Below, in pieces: positions 54,210 to 62,959 of a stretch of 64,000 nucleotides of DNA. Made by a program: the position numbers and the translations under genes. Below the pieces are notes generated by a model. The model was not told the DNA's origin. It saw only the letters and a list, made by a program, of their open reading frames with translations, and searched no databases. Positions within the stretch are counted from its first letter, which is position 1, and each line of letters begins with the position of its first letter. This stretch comes from Thermoleophilia bacterium SCSIO 60948 (GTDB lineage Bacteria > Actinomycetota > Thermoleophilia > Solirubrobacterales > 70-9): the NCBI GenBank assembly GCA_021496505.1, contig CP053031.1:186001-250000 (forward strand). Reading direction: 5' to 3'.

Positions 54210-54602
54210 ATGGAGAAGGTTCAGAAGTCAGAGCAGGAGTGGCGGTCCGAGCTGACGCCCGAGCAGTACGAGGTGCTCCGCAAGCAGGGCACCGAGCGCG
54301 CCTTCACAGGCGCCTACCACGACGAGAAGACCCCCGGCGTCTACCGCTGCGCGGGCTGCGGCGCCGAGCTGTTCTCCTCGGACACGAAGTACGACTCGGG
54401 AACCGGCTGGCCGAGCTTCTACCAGCCGCTCGAGTCCGAGGCGGTCGAGACGGAGACCGACCGCAGCCTGTTCATGAAGCGCACCGAGGTCCACTGCTCG
54501 CGCTGCGGCGGCCACCTCGGTCACATCTTCGACGACGGCCCGAACCCGACCGGCAAGCGCTACTGCATCAACAGCTGTTCGCTCGAGCTCGACCCGAGCT
54601 AG
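54210..54602 (+). CDS. msrB: Peptide methionine-R-sulfoxide reductase
   Basis: MsrB repairs the R form of methionine sulfoxide in proteins. The 130-residue product has zinc-binding CAGC (47, 50) and CSRC (96, 99), the [11 protein letters not shown] motif, and the catalytic Cys119 in RYCINSCSL. The usual Ala/Val after NS is Cys123, which might serve as a nearby resolving thiol. ATG of MEKVQKSEQ is preferred over a GTG 13 codons earlier. The 344-bp gap after it holds the second repeat copy. Confidence 0.92.
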   Translation: MEKVQKSEQEWRSELTPEQYEVLRKQGTERAFTGAYHDEKTPGVYRCAGCGAELFSSDTKYDSGTGWPSFYQPLESEAVETETDRSLFMKRTEVHCSRCGGHLGHIFDDGPNPTGKRYCINSCSLELDPS

Positions 54603-54646
54603 GGCGCGGTCCGCGCGGCGCCTCGGCTGGGGCGCCGCCGGGTGGT

Positions 54647-54796
54647 GGCGTTCATTCGGGGCGTCGGTGATGGTGCGGCAGGTGGTCTGATTGCACCGAG
54701 GGGAGCACCCTGGGTGCGCCCGGGTGGGTCCGGGCGCCGGCGGTGAAGCAGAGGCGGATTGGTGCCCCTGTAGGGCACCGGGGTGACATTGCTCCC
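54647..54796 (-). repeat. Dispersed repeat, copy B (about 150 bp)
   Basis: Read on the minus strand, this stretch aligns with copy A near 2.7-2.9 kb (see that entry for blocks). This copy has clearer hairpins: GGTGCCC pairs with GGGCACC around TACAG, and GCACCC/GGGTGC lies nearby. Like copy A it sits between convergent genes (msrB on plus, serS on minus). The rest of the gap, 54603-54646 and 54797-54946, shows no gene. Confidence 0.7.
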
Positions 54797-54946
54797 TTTG
54801 CGCGGCTCCGAACCCGCACGAAACCCGCGCAGACGCCCGCGGGAGACGGACCAGCTCCCAACGGAAGCCCAGCTCCGGGCCCCTACCTGACTTGGCCACG
54901 GCGCCGGCGGACGACCACCGACAAGCCGAGCCCTAGCCCGAACCGC

Positions 54947-56224
54947 CTAGCTCGACCCCGCCCCGATCACCTCGGGCGCCCCGGCCTCGACCAGCGCCGC
55001 GGGCAGGCGGACCGAGCCGTCGGCCTGCTGGCCGTTTTCGATCAGGGCGATCAGGGTGCGGCCGACGGCGGTCGCTGTTCCGTTGACCGTGTGGCAGAAG
55101 CGCGGCTGCGCCTTCGGTTCGGGCCGGTAGCGGGCTCCGAGGCGACGGGTCTGGAAGTCGGTCGTGTTCGAGGTCGAGGTCAGCTCGCGATAGCGGCCCT
55201 GACTCGGGATCCAGGCCTCGCAGTCGAACTTCCGGAACGCCGGGTTGCCGAGGTCGCCGACCGCGATGTCGACCACGCGGTAGGGGATCTCGAGCGCGCC
55301 GAGGATCCGCTCCTCGATGGCGAGCAGGCGCTCGTGCTCGGCTTCCGACTCGTCGGGCTCGACGAACGAGAACATCTCGACCTTCTCGAACTGATGGACG
55401 CGGAAGATCCCGCGCGTGTCGCGGCCGGCGGCCCCGGCCTCGCGGCGAAAGCACGGCGAGACGCCGGCGTAGCGCAGCGGCAGTGACCCGGGCTCGAGGA
55501 TCTCGTCGGCGTGGAGCGAGGCGATCGAGACCTCCGAGGTCCCGACGAGGAACAGCTCGTCGCGCTCGACCTCGTAGATCATCTCGCGCTCGCCCGGGAA
55601 GTACCCCGTCCCGTAGAGCGCCTCCTCGCGGACGAGGACCGGCGGCACGACCGGCGTGAACCCCTCACCGCGCAGGACCTCGACGGCGAAGCGGATCAGC
55701 GCCAGCTCGACGGTCACCAGGTCGCCGAGCAGGTAGGCGAATCGCGACCCGGACATCGCCGCGGCCTTCTCGGTCTCGATCCAGCCGTGCTCGAGCCCGA
55801 TCTCGAGGTGGTCGCGGACCTCGAAGTCGAAGTCGCGCGGCTTCCCGACCTCACGCAGGACCCGTGCGTCCTCGTCGGAGTCGCCGTCCGGGATGTCGGG
55901 GTGGGCGAGGTTCGGAAGCCGCGCCGCCTTCTCGTTCAGCTCGGACTCGACCTCGGCCAGCTCGGCCTCCATGCGCTTGAGCTCGGCCGAGAGCTCGCGC
56001 ATCGCCGCGATCGGCCCGTCGGCGTCCTCGCCTGCGCGCTTGGCCTGCGCGATCTCCTCCGAGACGGTGTTGCGGCGCCCGCGTCCCTCCTCGAGCCCGG
56101 GGATCAGCTCGCGCCGGCGCGAGTCGAGCTCGAGGACCTCATCGAGTGCTTCACCCGCTCCGCGGCGCTCCAGCGATGCGCGGACGGGGGCCGGGTCGTC
56201 GCGGATCGCACGCAGGTCGAGCAT
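54947..56224 (-). CDS. serS: Serine--tRNA ligase
   Basis: SerS charges tRNA-Ser. The 425-residue class II enzyme has the N-terminal coiled-coil arm (residues 30-105), motif 2 in CFRREAGAAGRDTRGIFRVHQFEKVEMF, and motif 3 in HTVNGTATAVGRTLIALIENGQ. Substrate-site segments such as GTSEVSI and ELTSTSNTTDFQTRR are typical. ATG is the only close start. It ends a minus-strand unit with the cytochrome gene upstream. No T-box is seen in front of it. Confidence 0.95.
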   Translation of the reverse strand: MLDLRAIRDDPAPVRASLERRGAGEALDEVLELDSRRRELIPGLEEGRGRRNTVSEEIAQAKRAGEDADGPIAAMRELSAELKRMEAELAEVESELNEKAARLPNLAHPDIPDGDSDEDARVLREVGKPRDFDFEVRDHLEIGLEHGWIETEKAAAMSGSRFAYLLGDLVTVELALIRFAVEVLRGEGFTPVVPPVLVREEALYGTGYFPGEREMIYEVERDELFLVGTSEVSIASLHADEILEPGSLPLRYAGVSPCFRREAGAAGRDTRGIFRVHQFEKVEMFSFVEPDESEAEHERLLAIEERILGALEIPYRVVDIAVGDLGNPAFRKFDCEAWIPSQGRYRELTSTSNTTDFQTRRLGARYRPEPKAQPRFCHTVNGTATAVGRTLIALIENGQQADGSVRLPAALVEAGAPEVIGAGSS

Positions 56225-56278
56225 CGCTCCGAGGCTATGAGATGCGCGCGGCCGCCGCCGGGCGGGACGCGGAGGGCG

Positions 56279-56692
56279 CTACTGGTCCTCGGCGTCCGTC
56301 GACGGGGTCGGCGGGCGGTCGATCTCCGAGCCGGCGGTGTCGGCGACGAACTGCGCGACGGCCTCGGCCTCCTCGCCGACGACGATGTTCTGGGGCATGA
56401 TCGAGCCCGAGAAGCCGCCGTTTCGGATCGCGTAGAGAACGTCCTCGGGGTTCTCGGCGCGCTCGTCGAGGTTCGGCCCCTGGTTTCGCAGCTCACGGTC
56501 GGCCGAGCCGAGGGCTCCGGCGGCGCTCAGCGTGTGGCAGCCCGAGCAGCGCTCGGCGAAGATCACGGCCCCGTCGTAATTGGGGTCGTTCGAGGCGACT
56601 TCGAGCCCTTCGGTACCGCACGCGGTCCCGAGCAGGGCGACGGCGGTCAGGGCTGTGGCGAGGGCGGTCCGGCGCATGCGTCGCGGCATCAT
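56279..56692 (-). CDS. Lipoprotein cytochrome c
   Basis: The 137-residue protein has a lipobox (LLGTAC, Cys25), a class I cytochrome c haem motif CSGCH (Cys49, Cys52, His53), and the distal Met ligand probably Met99 in GSIMPQN. It would carry electrons on the outer membrane surface to an oxidase or another acceptor. A low-complexity acidic tail ends it. The start codon faces the divergent flavin reductase gene only 16 nt away. Confidence 0.85.
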   Translation of the reverse strand: MMPRRMRRTALATALTAVALLGTACGTEGLEVASNDPNYDGAVIFAERCSGCHTLSAAGALGSADRELRNQGPNLDERAENPEDVLYAIRNGGFSGSIMPQNIVVGEEAEAVAQFVADTAGSEIDRPPTPSTDAEDQ

Positions 56693-56708
56693 ACTTTTCG
56701 ACGCCTAC

Positions 56709-57224
56709 GTGGTCCCGACGAGCGACAGCTTCCGGTCGGCGATGGCCGGGCTGCCGACCGGTGTCGCGGTCGTCACGGCCGCCGCTCCCGACCCCTCGGG
56801 CGCGACCGTGAACGCGGTCGGGTCGCTGTCTCTGAGCCCTCCGCTGATCCTCGCGTGCCTCGATGTCCGCTCGCGAACCCTCGCCGCCGTCCGCTCGCAG
56901 CAGAGGTTCGCGGTCAACGTCCTGCACGCGGGTCAGGCCGACCTCGCCCGGCGCTTCGCGTCGCGCGAGGACCCGGCGGCGAAGTGGGAGGGGGTCGCCT
57001 GGCGGAACAGCGACGGTCTGCCGCGGGTCGACTCGGTCGCCGTCTTCGCGGCCTGCGAGGTCTGGGCGATCCACGCGGCCGGCGACCACGAGATCCTGAT
57101 CGGCGAGGTCTCCGAGATCGAGCTCGACGAGACCGCCGAGCCGCTGGTCTTCTGGCGCGGCGAGTACGGCGGGCTCGGCCGCGAGGCCTTCGGGGCGCGC
57201 CGGCGCTCCGGCGGCGGCGACTAG
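56709..57224 (+). CDS. Flavin reductase-like, FMN-binding split-barrel protein
   Basis: The 171-residue protein has the start of the flavin reductase domain (SFRSAMAGLPTGVAVVTAA), the flavin-binding VNAVGSLSLSPPLILACLD and the later FAVNVLHAGQADLARRFAS. Such proteins reduce free flavin for a partner monooxygenase or bind FMN. GTG just before the domain is chosen; the longer open frame overlaps the divergent cytochrome gene. No partner oxygenase is nearby. Confidence 0.8.
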   Translation: MVPTSDSFRSAMAGLPTGVAVVTAAAPDPSGATVNAVGSLSLSPPLILACLDVRSRTLAAVRSQQRFAVNVLHAGQADLARRFASREDPAAKWEGVAWRNSDGLPRVDSVAVFAACEVWAIHAAGDHEILIGEVSEIELDETAEPLVFWRGEYGGLGREAFGARRRSGGGD

Positions 57225-57233
57225 GCGGCGCGG

Positions 57234-58202
57234 CTAGCCGGAGGTGGCCGGGTTCTCGATCCGCGCTTCCTCGCCGACCGGATAGCCGAGCTCGGCCAGG
57301 AACTCGCCGGCGACGGCCTCGAAGTCGAGTCGCTGGCTCTCAGAGATCCGGGTGCGCCACTGTCCGACGAGGCTGGGATCGATCGCCCTGACGGTGCTGC
57401 GGTGCATCATCCGGCGGTCCTCGGCACGACGCGGCTCGTCGCCGTCGGCCTTCGTCAGGTCGCGGTCGATCTCCGCCATCCGCTGCTCGGCGCGCTCCTC
57501 GTGGTGGAGCATCGCGGGGTCGAAGTCGAGCTCGATGAACTCGCAGACGTTTCGCAACGTCACCTCGGGCTCGAGGACGAGATCCTCGTAGCGGACCTCG
57601 ATGTAGCGATTGAGCCCCGGCGCCTGGCGACGCGCGTGGCGCACGCCGCGGCGCCACTGGCGCGCGACGCGTCCGGGCTGCGGTTCGAAGCGCTTCGTCC
57701 GCGAGGTCAGGACGTCACGGCCATCGCGGATCAGATGGATGAACGCGGCCTCGGGCAGAACGCGCTGGATCTGCTTCATCGATCCGGCGTACTGCGGAGT
57801 CTTGTCGCCCCAGCGGGTCGCGCCCTGGCTCTCGGCGTAGAGCTCGTAGAAGCGGCGGAGCACCGCGCGCAGCCCGGGGTTGCCGGTCTGGACCCGCTCC
57901 CTCAGGTCGGCCGCTTCGAGGCCGAAGTCGGGCCAGCGGGGGTGCTCGACGATCAGGTCGCAGAGCTGCTCTGCGCCGGCGCCGCGGCGCCGGCCGGCGA
58001 TGATCAGCTCGGGCAGGAAGTGGGTCTCCGGTGGGATCGCGAGATCCGGGTGGACGTCCAGCATCAGTCGCAGCAGCGTCGTGCCCGAGCGCGGGACGCC
58101 GACGATGAAGGGCGCCGGCGGACGTCCGGGACGCCGCCGCGGAGCGTTCTTCTCCGCGTCGCGCTTCAGCTTGGCGCGCCGCTTGTGGCCGGGTAGGAGC
58201 AA
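57234..58202 (-). CDS. Sulfotransferase-family protein
   Basis: The 322-residue protein has the PAPS-binding loop in FIVGVPRSGTTLLRLMLDVHP and the later IHLIRDGRDVLTSRTKRF segment, both typical of sulfotransferases. It would transfer sulfate from PAPS to a lipid, sugar or small molecule. The ends differ from known types, so the acceptor cannot be named. TTG is the apparent start. The C-terminal part resembles similar proteins of Actinobacteria. Confidence 0.82.
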   Translation of the reverse strand: MLLPGHKRRAKLKRDAEKNAPRRRPGRPPAPFIVGVPRSGTTLLRLMLDVHPDLAIPPETHFLPELIIAGRRRGAGAEQLCDLIVEHPRWPDFGLEAADLRERVQTGNPGLRAVLRRFYELYAESQGATRWGDKTPQYAGSMKQIQRVLPEAAFIHLIRDGRDVLTSRTKRFEPQPGRVARQWRRGVRHARRQAPGLNRYIEVRYEDLVLEPEVTLRNVCEFIELDFDPAMLHHEERAEQRMAEIDRDLTKADGDEPRRAEDRRMMHRSTVRAIDPSLVGQWRTRISESQRLDFEAVAGEFLAELGYPVGEEARIENPATSG

Positions 58203-58296
58203 GGGTGCGAGGGTAGTGGCGCCGTCACCCGGCGCGGGACATTCTTCACCAAATCAATAGGAAAGGGTGCGAGCGGACCTGGATCGGGGCTGCGTC

Positions 58297-58728
58297 TCAC
58301 AGGAAGGGAGTCGTCTCGACCGCTCTCAGGACGAGGAACAGGGTCAGACCGGCACCGACGGACATGATCCCGGTCTCGCGTCGCACGATCGCCATCGCGA
58401 GCGTTCGCTGACGGTCCGGCGGCAGCGACTCGAAGTCGAGCCCCACGAGCTCGCGGCCCGCGGCGCCGGCGCGGACGCCCTCGGCGAGCAGCGTGACGAG
58501 CAGCGGCAGGATCCCGTAGAGGTAGTGCAGGTCGGCGGCGGCGCTGCCGAGCAGGATCAGCAGCCCGCCGAGCAGGACCTGGACGACGACGCTCGCCTGC
58601 GCGACCCGCAGCACGTACCAGAAGACGACCGAGGGGCGGCGTCGCAGCCACGAGACGCCGCCGATCGCGAACGCCGCGAAGTTCGCGGCGACGACGAGCA
58701 ACCCGACGATCAGATGGACCGTGACCAT
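58297..58728 (-). CDS. Four-segment membrane protein, function unknown
   Basis: The 143-residue protein has four hydrophobic segments (about residues 2-26, 36-62, 66-88 and 117-138) and a short loop with a Gly/Ala-rich run (LLAEGVRAGAAGREL). It is next to the divergent nuo operon. I recognise no family; its size and layout recall small cytochrome- or quinone-linked membrane proteins, but I see no haem or metal residues. It may also simply be a housekeeping membrane protein. Confidence 0.6.
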   Translation of the reverse strand: MVTVHLIVGLLVVAANFAAFAIGGVSWLRRRPSVVFWYVLRVAQASVVVQVLLGGLLILLGSAAADLHYLYGILPLLVTLLAEGVRAGAAGRELVGLDFESLPPDRQRTLAMAIVRRETGIMSVGAGLTLFLVLRAVETTPFL

Positions 58729-58835
58729 CTCGGCATCGTCGCCTATCGCGACGCTCGAGGGCGGATCCGGCCATTCGAGCCGGCCTCGTAAACCCGCCCG
58801 GAAGGGTCGGGTTTATGGCTTGGTCAGTGCGAAAA

Positions 58836-58848
58836 GCTACTATGTAGC
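58836..58848 (+). promoter_or_regulatory. Palindrome in the nuo promoter region
   Basis: GCTACTATGTAGC is a perfect 5+5 inverted repeat around TAT, in the most A/T-rich stretch of the gap before nuoA (about 58801-58880, including TTGATACAA and TATAAA). TTGG at 58820 with TATGTA 15 nt on could be a promoter. The palindrome may be an operator for the nuo operon. Nothing else is seen in the 215-nt gap. Confidence 0.35.
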
Positions 58849-58944
58849 AACTTGATACAAAGTGGGTGTATAAACGCCTCGTGAAGCCCGGCCGACGCTC
58901 GGCCGCGCGTTTCGCGAGGAGGAATCCGAACTGGGACGCCCCAC

Positions 58945-59307
58945 GTGCTGAGCAGCTATCTCCCCGTGCTCGTATTCGCCTTCCTCGGCATCGCGGTGGG
59001 CACCGTCTTCGCGCTGCTCAACGGGCTGATCGGGGCGAAGGCGACCGAGCGGCGCTCGAAGCGCGACCCGTACGAGTGCGGCCTGCCGAGCGAGGTCACG
59101 AAGACGTTCCGCTTCGGGATCAGCTTCTACATGGTCGCGATGCTGTTCATCCTGTTCGATATCGAGGTCGTCTTCCTCTATCCCGTCGGGGTGATCCTGA
59201 GCTCGGCGGACTCGATCTTCGTCCTCGCCGAGGTGGTCGTCTTCATCGTCTTGCTGATGGTCGCCCTCGTCTACGTGTGGCGCCGGGGTGCGCTCGATTG
59301 GAAGTGA
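58945..59307 (+). CDS. nuoA: NADH-quinone oxidoreductase subunit A
   Basis: NuoA is a small membrane subunit near the quinone site of complex I. The 120-residue product has three membrane segments and the loop signature [10 protein letters not shown]. The GTG start and gene order are as expected. Its stop overlaps the GTG of nuoB, so the operon is tightly coupled. Length is normal. Confidence 0.93.
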   Translation: MLSSYLPVLVFAFLGIAVGTVFALLNGLIGAKATERRSKRDPYECGLPSEVTKTFRFGISFYMVAMLFILFDIEVVFLYPVGVILSSADSIFVLAEVVVFIVLLMVALVYVWRRGALDWK

Positions 59308-60077
59308 AGCGCGAGAAGATCCGGGCGCATTCGCCGCTCGACCAGCCGCGCTCGCCCGAGGAGTTGCGGATCAAGCAGCTGCGCGCCCGCGACATGCTGC
59401 GCGGCGACCTCGATCAGGTCGCGCTCGAGCAGCACGTCGAGGAGTCGGTGCTGGCGACGACGTTCCAGAAGCTGCTCGCCTGGGGCGCATCGAGCTCGAT
59501 GTTCCCGGCGACCTTCGGTCTCGCCTGCTGCGCGATCGAGATGATGTCCCAGGTCTCCTCGCGCTACGACATCGCGCGCTTCGGAGCCGAGGCCTCGCGG
59601 GCCTCCCCGCGCCAGGCCGACTTCCTGATCCTGTCGGGCCGGGTCTCGATCAAGATGGCGCCGGTCGTCCGCCGGATCTACGACCAGATGCTCGAGCCGC
59701 GCTGGGTGATCGCGATGGGTGCCTGCTCGTCCTCGGGCGGCATGTTCGCCAACTACGCCGTCATCCAGGGCGCCGACAAGGTGATCCCGGTCGACGTCCA
59801 CGTCCCGGGCTGCCCGCCGCGCCCCGAGGCGCTCATGTACGGCTTCACCAAGCTCCAGCGCAAGATCAAGGGCAACCCCGACCAGGGTTGGCGGGCCCGC
59901 TACAACGCTGCCGGCACCGAGGAGTGGGCGCGCGAGGACCTGATCACCGATTCGCCGGGTGACGCATCGAACGCGGCCTATGAGCGGGCGCGCCGGATGG
60001 TCTCGTCGACCGCGCCGCTGGAGGCCGACCGCTCCGTCGCCCCGGACGAGGGCTTCGAGAACCGAGGGCAGTCCTGA
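59304..60077 (+). CDS. nuoB: NADH-quinone oxidoreductase subunit B
   Basis: NuoB carries cluster N2, which reduces the quinone. The 257-residue product has the four cluster ligands in LACCAIE (Cys75, Cys76), GACSSSGG (Cys141) and [10 protein letters not shown] (Cys170). N- and C-terminal parts are longer than usual, with about 40 extra residues at the start and a charged tail of about 60 at the end, both low in conserved sequence. GTG overlaps the nuoA stop. Confidence 0.93.
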   Translation: MKREKIRAHSPLDQPRSPEELRIKQLRARDMLRGDLDQVALEQHVEESVLATTFQKLLAWGASSSMFPATFGLACCAIEMMSQVSSRYDIARFGAEASRASPRQADFLILSGRVSIKMAPVVRRIYDQMLEPRWVIAMGACSSSGGMFANYAVIQGADKVIPVDVHVPGCPPRPEALMYGFTKLQRKIKGNPDQGWRARYNAAGTEEWAREDLITDSPGDASNAAYERARRMVSSTAPLEADRSVAPDEGFENRGQS

Positions 60078-60604
60078 TGCCGGACGCTCCCGGGCTCGAG
60101 CTGATGGCGATCGAGATCGAGGCCGACCACCCCGGCGCGATCCTCGGCACCTACCACGAGCACGGCTGCGCCTGCCTGATCGCCGATCCCGCGCAGATCC
60201 GCGGCGTCCTCGCCTGGCTGCGCGAGGCGCCGAGCCACCGCTACACGTTCCTCGCGAGCGTCCACGCGGCCGACTACATGCCCGCCGAGCCGCGTTTCGG
60301 CGTCCACTACGAGCTGCTCAACCGCGATCGCGTCGAGCGGATTCGCGTTCGGGCCGCGCTCCCCGATCCGCCCGAGGGCCTGCCGGAGATCGAGTCGGTC
60401 GTCGACATGTTCCCGAGCGCCGAGTTCCAGGAGCGCGAGGCGTTCGACTTCTTCGGGATCGTCTTCCGCGGCCATCCCGACCTGCGCCGGATCCTGATGC
60501 CCGAGGACTACGTCGGCTGGCCGCAGCGCCGCGACTTCCCGGTCGGCGGCGAGCCGGTGATCTTCACGAACACCGAGCACCAGGTGCCGGGCTGGTACCG
60601 CTAG
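60077..60604 (+). CDS. nuoC: NADH-quinone oxidoreductase subunit C
   Basis: NuoC is part of the connecting arm of complex I. The 175-residue product has the 30-kDa-subunit signature (EREAFDFFGIVFRGHPDLRRILMPEDYVGWPQRRDFP). ATG overlaps the nuoB stop (TGATG). It is separate from nuoD, as in most bacteria outside the enterics. Length is normal. Confidence 0.93.
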   Translation: MPDAPGLELMAIEIEADHPGAILGTYHEHGCACLIADPAQIRGVLAWLREAPSHRYTFLASVHAADYMPAEPRFGVHYELLNRDRVERIRVRAALPDPPEGLPEIESVVDMFPSAEFQEREAFDFFGIVFRGHPDLRRILMPEDYVGWPQRRDFPVGGEPVIFTNTEHQVPGWYR

Positions 60605-60615
60605 GAGGCTCTCCG

Positions 60616-61971
60616 ATGGCGATCACCGACAAGCCGACCCCGCCCGGGCGCCCCGGACGCACGAAGGACGAGCCGCCTCAGCGACCCGAGGGCGGCGACC
60701 CGACGTTCGACGCCCACGGCGGCGACGTCATCGCCCGCACCGAGGCTCAGATCGTCGGCACCTCGCAGGTCGAGCGCAGCGACGCCGGCGAGACGCTCGA
60801 GTTCGAGCAGGAGCTGATGACGATCAACATGGGGCCGCACCACCCGGCGACCCATGGCGTCCTGCGGCTGCTCGTCTCGCTCCAGGGCGAGACCGTGATC
60901 GACCTCAAGCCGATCATGGGCTACGTCCACACCGGGATCGAGAAGTCGTGCGAGGACAAGGCCTACTGGAAGGTCATCCCGTTCATCGAGCGGATGGACT
61001 ACCTCTCGTACTTCTTCAACATGCAGGCCTACTGCGGTGCGGTCGAGCGGATGCTCGAGCTCGAGATCCCGTCGCGAGCCCAGTACCTGCGGATCATCCA
61101 CATGGAGCTCAACCGGATCCACTCGCATCTGGTCTGGCTCGGCACGACCGCGCTCGACCTCGGCGCGATCTCGATGTTCTGGTACTGCTTCAACGTCCGC
61201 GACCGGATCCTCGACCTGTTCGAGATGTCGGCCGGCCAGCGGATGCACACCCGCTACTTCCAGGTCGGCGGCGTGATGGAGGACATCCCGCTCGGCTTCG
61301 AGGAGAAGGTGCTCGCGTTCTGCGCCGAGATGCCCGAGCGCGTCTCCCAGTACGAGGCGCTGCTCGACAAGAACGAGATCTTCCTCCAGCGCACGCGCGG
61401 GATCGGGATCGTCTCCCGCGAGCGGCTGCTCGAGCTCGGCGTCACCGGCCCGCTGCTGCGCGCGACCGGCGAGCCGTGGGACCTGCGCAAGGTCTCCGAC
61501 TACCTGCCCTACCGCGACTTCGACTTCAAGGTCCCGGTCGGCACCGTCGGCGACAACTACGACCGCTACCGCGTCCGCGTCCAGGAGATCCGCGAGTCGG
61601 TGCGGATCATCGAGCAGGCCGTCCTGGGGCTGCCCGACGGCCCGTGGGTCGCCGACGACCGCAAGATCGTCCTGCCCCCGCGCCACGAGCTCTCGACCTC
61701 GATGGAAGCGCTGATCCATCACTTCAAGCTCGTGACCGAGGGCTTCCGCGTCCCGCCGGGCGAGATCTACAACGCGATCGAGTCGCCCCGCGGCGAGCTC
61801 GGTTGCTACGTGCTCGCCGACGGCTCGGCCAAGCCGGCGCGGGTCCACATGCGCGACCCCTCGTTCGTGAACCTCCAGTCGCTGCGCGACATGTGCATCG
61901 GGGGCTACGTCGCCGACCTGATCGTCAATCTGGCGATGCTCGACCCGATCCTCGGCGGTATCGACCGGTGA
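60616..61971 (+). CDS. nuoD: NADH-quinone oxidoreductase subunit D
   Basis: NuoD forms the quinone-binding site together with NuoB. The 451-residue product has the 49-kDa pattern (MTINMGPHHPATHGVLRL, YVHTGIEKSCEDK, MDYLSYFFNMQAYC, ESPRGELGCYVLADGS, and DPILGGIDR at the end). A leader of about 65 residues is rich in Pro, Glu and Asp and poorly conserved. The ATG has AGGAGG upstream. Its stop overlaps the nuoE GTG. Confidence 0.94.
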   Translation: MAITDKPTPPGRPGRTKDEPPQRPEGGDPTFDAHGGDVIARTEAQIVGTSQVERSDAGETLEFEQELMTINMGPHHPATHGVLRLLVSLQGETVIDLKPIMGYVHTGIEKSCEDKAYWKVIPFIERMDYLSYFFNMQAYCGAVERMLELEIPSRAQYLRIIHMELNRIHSHLVWLGTTALDLGAISMFWYCFNVRDRILDLFEMSAGQRMHTRYFQVGGVMEDIPLGFEEKVLAFCAEMPERVSQYEALLDKNEIFLQRTRGIGIVSRERLLELGVTGPLLRATGEPWDLRKVSDYLPYRDFDFKVPVGTVGDNYDRYRVRVQEIRESVRIIEQAVLGLPDGPWVADDRKIVLPPRHELSTSMEALIHHFKLVTEGFRVPPGEIYNAIESPRGELGCYVLADGSAKPARVHMRDPSFVNLQSLRDMCIGGYVADLIVNLAMLDPILGGIDR

Positions 61972-62957
61972 GCGGCGAAGAGAAGCGCCCACCGCGCTCC
62001 GAGCCGGGCGCGCCGCGCAGCCCGCGCGAGATCTCCGAGAGCGAGAAGGGCGACCCCAAGGACGAGGCCCCGGACCAGCCGGGCGGCCAGACGCCCTCGA
62101 GCGGCGCGGCCGGGATCTCCGACGCGTTCACGACCGACCTCGCCGAGAACGTCGATTCCGGCGACGCGCTCGTCGGTACGGACTCCCAGCAGGAGGGCGC
62201 ACCGGTCCAGAGCGCGGCGGCCGGCGCGGTTCTCCAGGACGAGGGGGTCGACGACCAGCCCGGGATGCCGGAGATGCGGCCGACCGACGACATGTCGGCC
62301 GCCGAGCGCCGGGCGCTGATCGCCTCGATGCGCCCCGAGGACGCCGAGCGCGTGCCCGAGCTCCACGAGGTCGACGTGCCACCCGAGCTGCGTGAGCGGA
62401 TCGAGCTCGCGATGGGCAAGTACCCGCAGATCCGCTCGGCCTCGATCCCGGCGCTCTGGGCCGTCCAGCGCCACTACGGCTGGTGCTCGCCGCGCGGGAT
62501 GCGTGAGGCGGCCGCGGTCATGGGTCTGACGCCGGCCTACCTCGAGTCGGTCGCGAGCTTCTACGACCTCTTCCGCACGACGCCGACCGGACGCCATCCC
62601 GTCCTCGTCTGCCACAACATCACCTGCTGGATGCGCGGCGCCGACGAGCTGCTCGAGGCGTTCGCCGAGGCCGCGGGGGTCGACCACCACGAGGCCGACC
62701 ACGACGGAGCGGTGTCCGAGGACGGCGCAGTCTTCCTCAAGGGCTTCGAGTGCCTCGGCGCCTGCGACATCGCCCCGATGGTCTCGATCGACGAGCGCTA
62801 CTACGGGCCGCTCGACCACACCGACGCCGCGCGCGCGATCGAGCAGCTCCGCGCCGGCGAAGAGGTCCTGCCCGACAAGGCGCTGGCGCTCCGCGGAGCC
62901 GCCGGCGGCGCCGAGCCCACCCCCGACGAGCGCGTTGCGCAGGCCGAGAGGAGCTAG
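61968..62957 (+). CDS. nuoE: NADH-quinone oxidoreductase subunit E with long acidic N-terminus
   Basis: NuoE carries the [2Fe-2S] cluster N1a. The 329-residue product has ligands Cys215, Cys220, Cys262 and Cys266 (in CHNITC and ECLGAC). The conserved domain covers about residues 130-290. The first 130 residues are an acidic, disordered extension rich in Glu, Ser, Pro and Gly, about twice the normal protein length for the family overall. Its stop is 2 nt before nuoF. Confidence 0.9.
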   Translation: MSGEEKRPPRSEPGAPRSPREISESEKGDPKDEAPDQPGGQTPSSGAAGISDAFTTDLAENVDSGDALVGTDSQQEGAPVQSAAAGAVLQDEGVDDQPGMPEMRPTDDMSAAERRALIASMRPEDAERVPELHEVDVPPELRERIELAMGKYPQIRSASIPALWAVQRHYGWCSPRGMREAAAVMGLTPAYLESVASFYDLFRTTPTGRHPVLVCHNITCWMRGADELLEAFAEAAGVDHHEADHDGAVSEDGAVFLKGFECLGACDIAPMVSIDERYYGPLDHTDAARAIEQLRAGEEVLPDKALALRGAAGGAEPTPDERVAQAERS

Positions 62958-62959
62958 GG

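Noticed and set aside
56225-56278. T-box leader ahead of serS
   Set aside because: The gap to the upstream gene is only about 54 nt and has no T-box sequence or specifier stem.
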